Made by a program: the position numbers and the translations under genes
The notes under the pieces: generated by a model
The model's database searches: none
Told to the model about the DNA's origin: nothing
What the model saw: the letters and a program-made list of their open reading frames with translations, nothing else
Shown here: piece by piece, positions 1 through 11,082 of the stretch
Layout of the letters: each line of letters opens with the position of its first letter
Position numbering within the stretch: position 1 is the stretch's first letter
Source of the DNA: Pipra filicauda
Lineage: Eukaryota; Chordata; Aves; Passeriformes; Pipridae
Direction of reading: 5' to 3'
Length of the DNA: 64,000 nt
NCBI RefSeq assembly: GCF_003945595.2
Contig: NW_024104330.1
Coordinates: 984,366-1,048,365, forward strand

Positions 1-3000
1 TGCCATCCCTTTAGTCACCATCCATCTTGTCTTTCCTTCACCCTCTCATTTTCTCTGTTCTCTTCATCATAGCTCTGTAGCTGGTTTCTTTAACCTCTCA
101 AAGCAGCTGGGAATATAGTCTGACTGCAAAGTGCTACTACAGGGAATAAAGCTGATTGTAATAAATAAGGAGGCAGAAAACTACTGCAGATGAAATAAAA
201 TGCAACATATGAGTCATTAAATATTGAACTAAATTCAGGCTGCATAGCCAGACTCAATCTGTTTTTCTGATGGCAAATGATGGGTTTATATAATTTTCAG
301 TATCCTGATGGATGAGATGACATCAGTTGTTTAGGTTAAGACAGAGGGAAAAGGGTGCATTTTATGATTCTCTCTAAAAGGCCAATTCCTGTAGAGTGCT
401 GAGGACTCAGAATGCCTCAGTACCTTTCTAGCTGGACTCTCAGTTTCTTTGGTGTTAATAAAAGCTGTGGGATTTTAGAGGAGTTTGGTTTAGCCAGCTT
501 ATAAAAGGTCCCCAAATACAAACTTGAGGATGGATTACCCTTGTCTGTTTTTAATGAAAATTAAAAATGTGGGTTGGAGTAGAGTTTTATAATTACCAGG
601 CCACTTAAATTAAAAAGAGAGGAGACATTCCCCAAAAGTCTGAGGCACCATTTCCCTCCAGCCAGGTTCACCACCACATGGTGACTGCAGGGAGACACAC
701 TCTGCTGTGAGGGAGAGAAAATAAAAATTAACCTCTGATCTACAAAAGCACTGGAGCCACTGGCAATTAAGATGTTATTTAATAAGATGCCATGCTTTGA
801 ATCACTAAAATTAATGGCTGGAGGAAACTCTCTACCATGCTACTCCTTTCACCACTCAGACTCAGACATGGCAGCCACCTGAGGAGCTTAGAGAGCTGTA
901 ATTAAATTAATAAAGCATGGCCTGGCTACTAGAGAGAAAAACAGAGAGAAAAGTGATTGCAGGTAATTACTGAATGCATTGATGTCACTTAATTTTTTTT
1001 CTGCTCTTGAGACTGGTAATTTTTTTGCTGCCTTTGTTCTTGATGTAGTTCTCCAGCTAGAAATCACCAGCCAAGCCACAATTTTACATCAAAGGTTAAA
1101 AAGAGGTTGAGATGACAGTAGAAGTGCCAGCATCTCTCAAAAATAGACAATTTTTTGCCAGATGACTGAAAATGTAAAAGACTTTTCTGATTGTTTTTTT
1201 TAAGGAAAAAAAATGGCCTTCACTGAGAAAATTTAGAAGAAAAGAATAAATTTATCATCAGTTTCTGCTGGAGCCCCTTTCTTTAATAAAATTGAATCTT
1301 TCTAAAGAAGTTTTATTTCAAGTATTCTTTGCTGGATGGTAACATGAGGACATTGTGTAAAAGAAAAGGTTGATTGAGATGCTTCAACAACAGCTGTTGT
1401 TCAAACCATGTTTGCTGTGTCTGGCTTCTTGGCAACTCATTTTAATCTTTTCTTCCTGAAACTTGCATTCTTCTTTCCAAAGCCATGAAGATTGTCATTG
1501 TCTATTGTTAAGTCCAGATTTAAAGCCATTGGCTCTTGTGGAATTTCTCTGGCCTGTGGATCAATCGCTTGCTAAATGTTTGATCGACTAAGTCAGAAAT
1601 ACATCTTTGGATCTCAGCTTGGGTATTCTGTAGCTGGAACAACATGTTTTTCACAGCTTCTCTCCCCACCACCTTCAAGCCAGTGGCGTAAGTTTTAGCT
1701 TGTTCAAAAGCTTAAAAGGGAATCAGTCTCATAACAGTTAACTATTTGAGCTCAAGGCAGTGTTCTTCATCTTTTCATATAAGCACATCAGGTGACATCC
1801 AGAACAGAGCCCCAGGTTGAGTCGGTGCAGACAAATGTGGTGATTGTAGATGAGCAGCATATTCATGTATCTTTGGATGGAGCCCAGCACCCACAAAGGA
1901 ATTCAGAACCGCTTCGAGCTTAGGGCATCTGAAAGATGTGAGACTTTTAGATGTAGGGATTTGGTTCAGCTTATCAGAAAAAACAGAAAAGCCACCTGTA
2001 AGATTTAGATCTACATCCCCATAACAGCCTGTTGAACTTCCCCAAAAGTGTTTTGATCTGGAGTTTTTGATTCTGGTTCACATTTGCTTATCAGGTTTGG
2101 TTTCCTTCCTATTTAGAGCACACATATCACAGGTCAAACTCCATGGCCTTGCTTTCTAAAGCTGTAGGATGAATTACAACTCTTCCTAAGTAAAAAAAAA
2201 AGAAAAAAAAATTAAGCACTGAGCGAGTCTCATAATGATTTTGCTAAAACTTTCCTAGAAAGTGAGACTTAAAATGGCAGTCTTCTCCCACCTAACAAGA
2301 TGGCTGTCAGTTTGTATGTGGAGCTAAAGATTAAGGCAACCTGCAAATAAATAGGGGTTTACCACATGATGTGGAGAAAGCAGACTTCAGCCGTGAGATC
2401 TGTATATGTTATAGCAGAATCCCAAGCTTGTCAGGTGAGTGGAGCAACCATGTGCTGAGTGTTGAAGAGGCAGAGAGAGGATTGCTACTCTAGACAACTC
2501 AAATATTTTTTTCCTAGTAAGATAGATGGGGAAGCAGACCTGATGACCCATCAGAGAGGAATCCAGTTTTCCTGGTTCCTAACCTTGAATACCACATGAC
2601 TTCATCAGTCAAAGGAAGAGGAGAAGGCTCTTCCAAATTTTAGCCTCAGAGACCGTGTCAATTTTCTGTTCTGGGACTGCCTTCCCCAGAAGCTGGTATT
2701 TGGAGGAAGACACTTATTTTTCACTCTTCTGGTAAAATGGCAGCAGGCAACAGGTCATTTCTCTCCCTCAGTTTTTCAGCTCTCATGCAGACAGTCACAC
2801 CCGGAAAAGCGGGAATTATGGAAGATTGACCTTAACGTTTCTTTTATCAGACTACTACTCATTGCTGGTTTAGCGTGCCCTCTCCATCCATCTCTCTCTC
2901 CCAGTGTAGTTGAGGCAATACAGCCCTCTGGAAGGAAACAGGCATGCCTGTGAGGCACCTTGTAAGGAATGCTATCATCACCTCAGCACTCTGAGGTTTT

Positions 3001-5387
3001 GGTAGTGGTAGGGATATTTCTACCTTTACAAATCCCACGTAAGCTCAAATTTGGGTTATGAAGAAGTGTTTGACTTTGCCTTGATTTAGCACAGAAAAGC
3101 AGTGCTGCTCTCTCCAGCAGGCACACCAGGACTTTTCCTGCCTGTAGTTCTGAGAAGAAAACTCTTTGAGGGTATTACACAGTTGAGTAAACAAAAGGAA
3201 CAACTGTAGCAGATCTGCACTAAAAAGCCCTGAGGCTCAGAGAGAACAAAAGGAAGAGGATTCGTTTAAAGTCCTTATATTTAAGAGAATTGCAAATAAC
3301 CTGTGACTGCTAATGTCTCGACTGAAAGTCATTTTCTGAGCACACTGAAGGGACTGATCCTGGACCTTTTGGGAATCCAGACTTACAGTGTTCAGGAACA
3401 GTACAGCAACAGACAAGGTTCAGTACCTCGCAATGCCAGCACAGATTCACTTAACCTCAGTCAGGCAACAGCAGTCCGTACAGTTTCCTTAGATGTCTAT
3501 CTCCATTTTTTGATAAATCCCATTCAGAGAGCACAACAGCCCTCTGCTCTTTTGTCAGAAAACATATCAACCGGAGGGTCAAGAAAGACTTTTAATATCA
3601 ATTAAACTACTTACTCATCGATCCCAAATTAAATCAACAAAGTACTTATCTGAATCAGAAGCCAAATTTAGGAACATTTTAGGAAATTTCCCTCCCAGGC
3701 CCTAGGGACTCCATTCCCATGGTTTAGGCTCAGACACATTTCTGTGGGGATACTCAGGAGCTGCTTCCTCCCACCTGGCTTCTGCTGATGGCTTACATTA
3801 GGGCTCCAGTCTCGGCCTGTGGCTTCACACAAGCTATAAACTGTCCTTCTGCTTTTCAGGGATAATGAGGCATTTTGTGGCCAGGCGGAGCACTGTGTTT
3901 TCAAAGTGGTACATTGCACAGATATAAATTTGTGGGTTCAAGTGCTATATGAGAAGTAAAACCAAAACACTTGCCTGCATTAAGTGCTTCAGTCACTGAT
4001 CAGCTGCAAAGACGTCCCTTGTTTTGACCAGTGTGAGAAAACAAGCTGGATGGGTCAGGCTGTCTCAGCAGGATGAACGAGGGCGGTGACTGATTCACAG
4101 ATTTCACTGTCATTCCCCTCCAGTCTGGATCTGTGCTGCTCAACGCTGCAGATACAGGTAGTTATGTTCATGCCTGCAAGCTGACAAAAAGGCTACCAGT
4201 AAAACTTTATCGTTCCTACCCAGGGAAACTGCAGGTCCTTGTAGGGTCACACTTATTTCTGGAGCGGAGGAGATATTTTTGTTGGCTTTGGTAATTCCCT
4301 TGGTCAAAAGATATAGAATTGCCACATGGGGAATTCAGTGCAGGCTGGAAAGTGTACGACTTTGACATATTCATCCTCCACATTTTATCTTCTTCTTCTG
4401 TGTTCAGGTTAAAATCTTGGTGAATTTCCCGAGGAAATTTACTTTAATGGGGAAAAAATGCAGCTGTTGCATTTTAAGTGGCATGGTCTGTAGCTGACAC
4501 CCTCTAGGGGTAGAAAAGCATGCAAGCTATTAGGTATGCAGTTTCTTCATCAGTCCCAACAAAGATGCAAAAAGAGTCAAACTGTGACTACTGGTTAGAA
4601 ATTATGCCTTCAGGTTAACCTAAATGTTTTAATCAATCAGGTACTTGAAGGGAAAAGGAGGTTGGCACCCACGAAGTAGAAATGCATTTAGCAAGGGGAA
4701 AAAGATTACAGGAGCTGAGAGAAACTAGAATTAGCACCTGTGAAATAGATAAAGGTTATCATATGGCAAGATGAGGAGGAGTGTGTCACAAGACATAGAA
4801 TCAATCCATTTTTTGAGTTTCCATTGAATTTCTGCAGCTTTCACTATGCCTAAGCAACAGTGTGGACACAGTCTCTGTGAAGAGAAGAACCTGCCTTGTC
4901 CCCATTCTCTCTCTAGGAGCACTGAGCCCATTCCACATACCATGCACAGAAATACACCACCAAACTGATCTACACTTCAGTCAAAATTTTGCAAGTCATT
5001 CCCCAGCTGTTGTATTTCAGCCTTAGGATGTCATGCTCCAAATGAATGGCAGCTTTTCACTCTGCTTGCTCTCCTCTGAAGGTATTTGTTTGAGTGCTCA
5101 CTACATCTGGCTTTCTTGTTTATGCCTTTGGTTTGAGTAATTGCCTTAATCTGAATTTCAAGGCTGACACCCTGCCTGACCCTTCCCTTGTCACTTCAGT
5201 ATTGTGTACTGCATCCAGCTTTCTTACTTTTTGTTTTAATTAAAAGCTACAGAGGCTTAACGAGCCACTGCTACAACAAATTTATTTCCAAAAACAATAT
5301 GCATGCATGTATGTTTATATACCGCAGGATTTAACTTTTGATTTCTAGTACTCTTTCTCATGCATATATATTAGAAATGGATTTTTA
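1..5387. other. Gene-free intergenic or intronic sequence
   Basis: No coding region, RNA gene or recognisable transposon could be supported here. The longest open frame, 100 codons on the plus strand at 3303-3605, is low-complexity, has no recognisable domain and is no longer than chance frames elsewhere in the window. Short A-rich and T-rich runs occur near 1190-1215 and 2190-2213. Composition is AT-rich with few CpGs, so there is no CpG-island promoter. Confidence 0.6.
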
Positions 5388-5448
5388 GAAAATAGAAATC
5401 TATTTTCCATAGATTTAGGAAAATAAATCCATGGATTTATGGAAAATA
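5388..5448. repeat. Nested AT-rich inverted repeats
   Basis: Three inverted repeats lie in 61 bases. GAAAATAGA at 5388-5396 pairs with TCTATTTTC at 5399-5407 across a 2-base loop. TATTTTCCATA at 5401-5411 pairs with TATGGAAAATA at 5438-5448. An 18-bp perfect palindrome, ATAAATCCATGGATTTAT, occupies 5423-5440. The first two overlap, as do the last two, so alternative hairpin or cruciform pairings are possible. Function is unknown, and AT-rich DNA produces such repeats more easily than balanced DNA. Confidence 0.75.
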
Positions 5449-8400
5449 ACTTAATTAAAATGTTTATGTTTTAGTTGAAAGTGTGTCCCCTAAAAGCATT
5501 GCATCAGCTATCTCTTTTCTCAACAGGGTGCCAGATAACCACTCTTTTTTTACCTCTCAGATGTTACCACCAAAGCAAACCATCTTGGCCCTGGATAAAA
5601 GTGATTTGGTATCCAGGTGCGTATACACATGTGCAGATGCAGCAGGTTTAATTGCTATTTGCTTTACAATTTAAGCCTCCTTAATCTTCCATTTGTTAAA
5701 TAAGGAACATGCAGCATTTATGCAATTAATTTGCTCAAATAGTTTAGCAATTAAGCTCACGATCTTAGTGACTGTTCCTGAGGCCACTTCTGAGTAGCCT
5801 TCCTGGAGTGCATTACCACTTTCTCCAGCAAGAGTACGTTGACCTCCTTGAACTTTCTCTCACACCTACTCTGCCAAGCTAGTTTTCAAGTGAACTCTCT
5901 GATCCTCTAATCTCATTATCCCTTCTTCCAAGGTTCCCTCATCCTGCCCTCTCAGTCTCCTTGATGATCTCTTGGTCACCTCCTCCCACATCCATCCATT
6001 CTCCCACTTCAACCTTCAGCTGACCTACCTACCCACACTATCACCACCCCATACTGCTCTGATCATTCCAATGGTGTTTAACAGGCTGCTGCACATCTGT
6101 CCTCTCCCTCGGGTCCTTTGTTCTCTGATACCATCATAGGACCACAATGTCACCTGAGTACTTGCTGAAGAATCATGAAGATACTTTCACGTATATGTAA
6201 GCAAGAGGACAGATGTAATAACAAAATATCAGGTCAAACTCTGAAATTTACACTGAAAAAAATGTTGCTAGATTGGAGAAATTAGTCAAGACCTGTAGAA
6301 TATGTTTTATCCTGATGTGCTGTATTTCTTTATCCAGAAAATAGGAAGAGAAGGGAAGAAACCCCCTACTTGGTTGTTAACATCTGATTTATATTTTGAT
6401 AGTATATGAATCAACATGTATAACAAGAGCTCCAGAACAAATACAGAACTGACTATTTACGTGTATCTATCAAGTCCTGAGTTTTGTGTGTGTGTGATGT
6501 TACTGACAGGGATGTGGAAGAAGACGAGGATCACCTACCATACAGGCAAGTAAAGACTTCTGTCATTATGTTGTGATTTTATGCCAGTTAATGGTTAAAA
6601 TACTTGCATTAAAACTCTATCAAAACAAAATTTTGAGTGGCTGGTTGCAAAAAAAGTATATTTTTATCTTACGATGGTTGAATTTCCTCTGTATTTATTA
6701 AAAAAATGTTCCTTTCATGCTTGAAGTAACTCTTTTGTCTGTCAGCTGGTTGGATTTTTTCCTCTTGAACCCAAATGAATCATGACTATTCCTTGGCTGG
6801 CAACCCAGATAATCTTTATGTTTCATAATGCAATAAGAAATTTTCCTAGGATGCATTTGCTGAGGGGTTTTTCCTTTTTTTTTCCTAAAATCATCCATTT
6901 GTTACCCTTAGGAAAGCAGTGTCATACAACGCAGTTTCCACTGTGTAATTGCAGCTCTGGGCTTTGTCCTGTTTGTCAGGGGAGCCTGGAGCTGCTCCTG
7001 GCACCAGACACCACACAGAGCTGCCTACTGGTGTGAGACCACAGTTCATGTGCCATAAACTCATTGATGCAAGCCATATATTGTTAATAGAAAGAAAAAA
7101 AAAACAAACAACAAAACCCATCTTTTGTGTGTTCATCACCTGAGTTGACTTGTGGTAGGAAGTACCCAGTTGCTCTACTGCAGTAAATCAAAATTTAAAT
7201 TCAGCATGGATCACTTGAAAAATGAATATATCAAATAAAATGCCCTGGGCCCTGAACCAACTGCCTTGTGAAGCCTGGATGTTCAAAAACTAGCTCTGCA
7301 TTATACATCCTTGAACTTTCATCATATTTTAATTTCAAGCACGGATATGTGCAGTTCTAGTAATTAATCCTTTCTGCACCTTCCTCACAGAAAGCAAAGC
7401 ATTCTCAATCTTGTGTTTGTACAGTGATCCCTGCCAATGGGTCATCCTTGTATTTTCCATGCTTTTGTCCTAACTTTGTGGCTAATAGAGATAATGAGTC
7501 ATTATTGATGAAATAGTTAATGATAAACACAAAAAAAAATACTTAGCTCTTCCACAGCTATTTCTGGAGTGGGGAGGAAAACAAGAGTTAATTTTAGCCT
7601 GAACTTGCTTCCCCAAGAAGTTCAGGAATAGCCACACAATTCTAAGCAGTGGTAGGGGGAAAGGAAAAAGCAGATACCAGTCCTTCTTCACACTGAGTGA
7701 GAACAGCAAAGCTGATTTAAACAGTGTGATAATAATATTCTGTGGTCACCTTGCACAAGAGTAGCTGCACTATGGCAAAGGGGACAAAGCTGCAATGAAT
7801 GTACAGCTGTAACATCCAACCAAAACAAGGGGAGGCGTTTTCTTCAGTGGGGTTTGGAAACTAATAGGTTAAAGCATTGCATTACTTACAAGTGGATTGA
7901 ATATTCATCCACAAAGTATAACAAAGAACCAGATATGATCAGAATTTGTCTGTCAGTAATAGCATTTTGAAGGTATGTATTTTGAGGGGAAAAAATGCTA
8001 ATCTGGGATTTTTGTTTAAAAATGGAGATTTTACATATATGAATATATTTCCAAATACGGTAATTGGTAAAAATATTTTCAAATTAGCTTTATTATATTG
8101 ATTTGTAGACTGGCTGCTGGACCTGTCAGAAAGAACTGTCTCTGGACAGCTTCATAGACCAAACCCTTATCAGTTCTCAACGTCTTAAGGTTTAAAACCA
8201 GTCAAGATTTTTATTCAGATTCCAAGTACAGAAAAAAAAATTTTTCCTTATGAGGACTTTCTCACAAAGCAATAACAAAGTTCCATTGAGGATGCAGAAA
8301 AACATATCAGACATCTCTGGAAAAGCCACATTTGCAGAGTGAGAAGCCAAATATAATCTTGCCCTGTGATCAGCCAGTGTTAGTTTTGACTAAACATTTA

Positions 8401-8884
8401 TCCTATTGCATGCCTTATGTTTAGACCAGAGCCTAGTTTAGCTTTGCAAATGAAATAGGAATAAGTTATTCTAATTGCCATTAAAATGTTTCTATTTAAA
8501 TATCATCCTCTGCCAACTGTTACCCCATGGTGGTTTGTGAAAGGTACCTAAAACAGCAGGTGCAAGGGTAGCTTGTGATGGGACAAAAACATGCTGCATG
8601 AATGGATGCTGTGAAAAGGGGAAAGTCCTAGGGAATTAAAGCAAGCAGCAGCTTATCCCTTTTGTAGGTTGGTGTATAGTTTCGCTTCTGGAAAAAACAA
8701 AAAACAAACAAACATCACTAGTTATCGTTACCTTCCTCAGTAACTTCAAGATTCTTGGTCCTATTTTACTGTATGTGGTACCTATGGTGGATTCTGTCTC
8801 TTTCTCTCTCTCTTTCAAGCAGAGTGTATTTTCTGATGGTAACCAGATACTAGGAAAAACTTTTAAGATGAGAGCTATGGAAGC
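5449..8884. other. Gene-free stretch with homeodomain-like motifs near its start
   Basis: No gene is supported. At about 5645-5760 there is a run of AATT-core motifs, including gtttaattgc, gcaattaatttgc and agcaattaagc. This composition is common in vertebrate conserved non-coding elements, but conservation cannot be judged from one sequence. A pyrimidine-rich stretch lies at about 5830-6120, and A/C-rich runs at 7087-7118 and 8692-8716. The open frames at 6782-7143 on both strands overlap one another and carry no recognisable domain. Confidence 0.5.
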
Positions 8885-9084
8885 TACAGCACGACTTTGG
8901 TATTACCATATAACCTTGGGTCATCTGCCTTTCAGCTGTCCAAAACTTTCTATTATCCAAAACATGGCCATGTCCCCTCATATCTATTAATTATGCTGAC
9001 AAGTTCCTTGAATTTCTGAAACCTCTGTTATCCAGACTTATTCAGCTTTCCCTATGACATCTGGATAATCAAGACTGTACTGTA
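8885..9084. mobile_element. Probable pogo/Tigger-like DNA transposon remnant
   Basis: About 200 bp bounded by imperfect terminal inverted repeats. The left end begins TACAGCACGACTTTGG at 8885. The reverse complement of the right end (9084 backwards) begins TACAGTACAGTCTTGATTATC. Inside are repeated TTATCC motifs at 8953-8958 and in TTATCCAGA at 9028-9036, and the inverse TCTGGATAA at 9060-9068. GGATAATC-type ends followed by a CTGTA terminus are typical of short non-autonomous Tc1/mariner-pogo (Tigger) derived elements. There is no transposase sequence, and the TIRs match only roughly (about two thirds by eye). The class assignment is inference from motif style, so another old DNA transposon family is possible. 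Confidence 0.4.
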
Positions 9085-10613
9085 TTTCATTATTTTTCAT
9101 AATACTTTCTGCTTTTCAGAGGGCAGAAGCAGTCTCTCTCCTTCCTTTGCAGAATGTGTTAGACTAGCCAAACAAATGAACCTGGCCAGATGGGAAATAC
9201 AGCCTCTCTCTGTCTCAAATATTACTTTATGCTGTTGTGTAATGCCAGCACTACAGATTTGGCTCCAGAATACATAGTCAACATATTCAGCAAGAGCAAG
9301 ATGAGTATTTTCATTTCCATTCACCTCATTTAAAAACAAAAAAAAAAAAGTTGATAATAGGGAGAGTCAAAACAACATTCATCATTAAATCTATATAACC
9401 AGAAAAACGTCTACAAACTAGGGATGCACAGAAGGGTAAACTCTCCCTAAGTGATCAAAGATTATCTGAATTACATGAATTCTACCTAGTTCAGGGTCCT
9501 ATCCCGCCTAGTGGCCGTGATTTGAAGCTTAAAGCTGGATTAAAAGGACAGGGCAACACATCCCTGGGGTGGTGCTCCCTGAAATCAAAGGCTCAAAGAA
9601 TCATCCTGTGCCTCAGGTTGTTTCTTTGTGCACAAAGCATTTGCAGATTTTTCTTTCCAGAATTCATTAAATCTCTTCTTGATCTCCTCTGAATACATCC
9701 CGAGTTCAACATTTTAATGGTGCAGCGTGGGGAATAAGTGTATCTTTTCATTTGCTTTCTGTTCACCGCCTCACAATTCCATGGTTTGCTTCCTGTATTG
9801 TGCACAACTGCCTGTAATATTCTCCATGCAAGTCAGGAGGTTACTGACCTCTGCCAAGGCATCATGGTGACAAGGCAGATGAGATGAAGTAGACAATGGG
9901 AAGAAAGTTATGTGTGTTGAGTCCACCCCTGCATTTACTGGAGAGTGAAAGGAAAATCAAATATACAAGAAAATAGAAATGAAGGGAATAGAAGTAAACA
10001 GGAAAACGAACAGCAAAGAGAAAGGAAGCCTGATACTGCTGATACTGGCACTGTACTACAACACAGGTCCTCACTGCACAGTGATCTACATTGACTCCAT
10101 CAGCACATAATAACAGAGACGTGTTATTAGACAAACACATACTGAGACTCCCCAGTTGTCAGGATGGCAACGAAGTTGTTAAAATGACCTTGCTTGGTCA
10201 AGTCAAGACACTGAGGATTATCAGTGAAACTTCATATTTTAATCCAAGGCATGGTACCTGGGCAATAAAGCAGGAGTCCTAGAACAACTGATGCTACATG
10301 TCAAATGAGAAATAAATGGGATAACATAAACATAACAAAAATGACCATAGTTATAATTGTTTTGGAAACCATTATAAGGCAAAGATGGCTGAGTGGTCTC
10401 ACTTGATGCAGCAGAATGAGAAGGAGTAGGATGGATAAAATAGACTACATTTGTGTGAAATTGCTTACAAAAAGGTTAATAAGAGATTCTATTGAGAAGT
10501 GCTGGGAGTTTGTTATAGATGCTTCCCCCTCCAGCTTCAGAGTTGGATATGAATAGCAATTTCTATAATGTTATTAGAGGAAGAGACAGACTAGCAAGAA
10601 TTGTGTCATTAAG
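9085..10613. other. Gene-free sequence
   Basis: No coding, RNA or repeat feature could be supported. The minus-strand open frames at 9097-9339, 9593-9805 and 9862-10140 have no recognisable domain and no splice or promoter context. An A11 run lies near 9339-9350. Confidence 0.55.
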
Positions 10614-11082
10614 GTAGACTGGCTTCCAGACATATGTTGAAAAATAAATGCGACCAATAATCCTAAGGCTCAGATACTCCTTCAGGTGACAGGCAACAAA
10701 TTGGGCCACTAAGCAGGGAGGATATAGTATGAAAGAGAATCTCAGCGTGGTCCCTGAATACTTTGTCTCCATGTTCAATAAGGGCAGTGGTATCAGCTAT
10801 GGGGAGAAATGCAGGGTGAGTACAAGAGAGCAGAGAACACATGACTATATCTGAGGCAAAAGGAACATTTGGAACTAAATGAGATAAAACTAAAGAAGTC
10901 AGACTGTCTTCATCCTACCATTTTGAAATTGCAGGTACAAGGATTTTTAATAAATCCATCAAGTTTTTACAAACGGGACTATATGCTTTGACAACAACAA
11001 ATATACCACCTGTATGGAGGAAAGAGAGTTAAGGAGGGAAGCAAAAAGAGAGCTTAGCAATTTCAAGCCTCTGAATCTGATC
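10614..11082 (+). mobile_element. Highly decayed LINE (CR1/L2 clade) remnant
   Basis: Four short peptides occur in the same order and orientation as in CR1/L2-type LINE ORF2. VDWLPDIC followed by TGA, possibly a decayed Trp codon, is at 10614-10640 and resembles the endonuclease-reverse transcriptase linker. VPEYFVSMFNKGSG is at about 10750-10791 and resembles the FFASVFT block before the reverse transcriptase. TNIPPVWRK at 10997-11023 resembles the IPxDWR block, and SNFKPLNLI at 11056-11082 resembles the NYRPVSL block. The last two are spaced almost as in intact elements. The segments lie in different frames, so indels have accumulated. The element is non-functional and no tail is recognisable. 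Each peptide alone could be chance; the ordered set is the argument. Confidence 0.38.

Noticed and set aside
3303..3605. 100-codon plus-strand frame, serine/threonine/asparagine-rich
   Set aside because: No start context, domain or splice evidence; within the range of chance frames.
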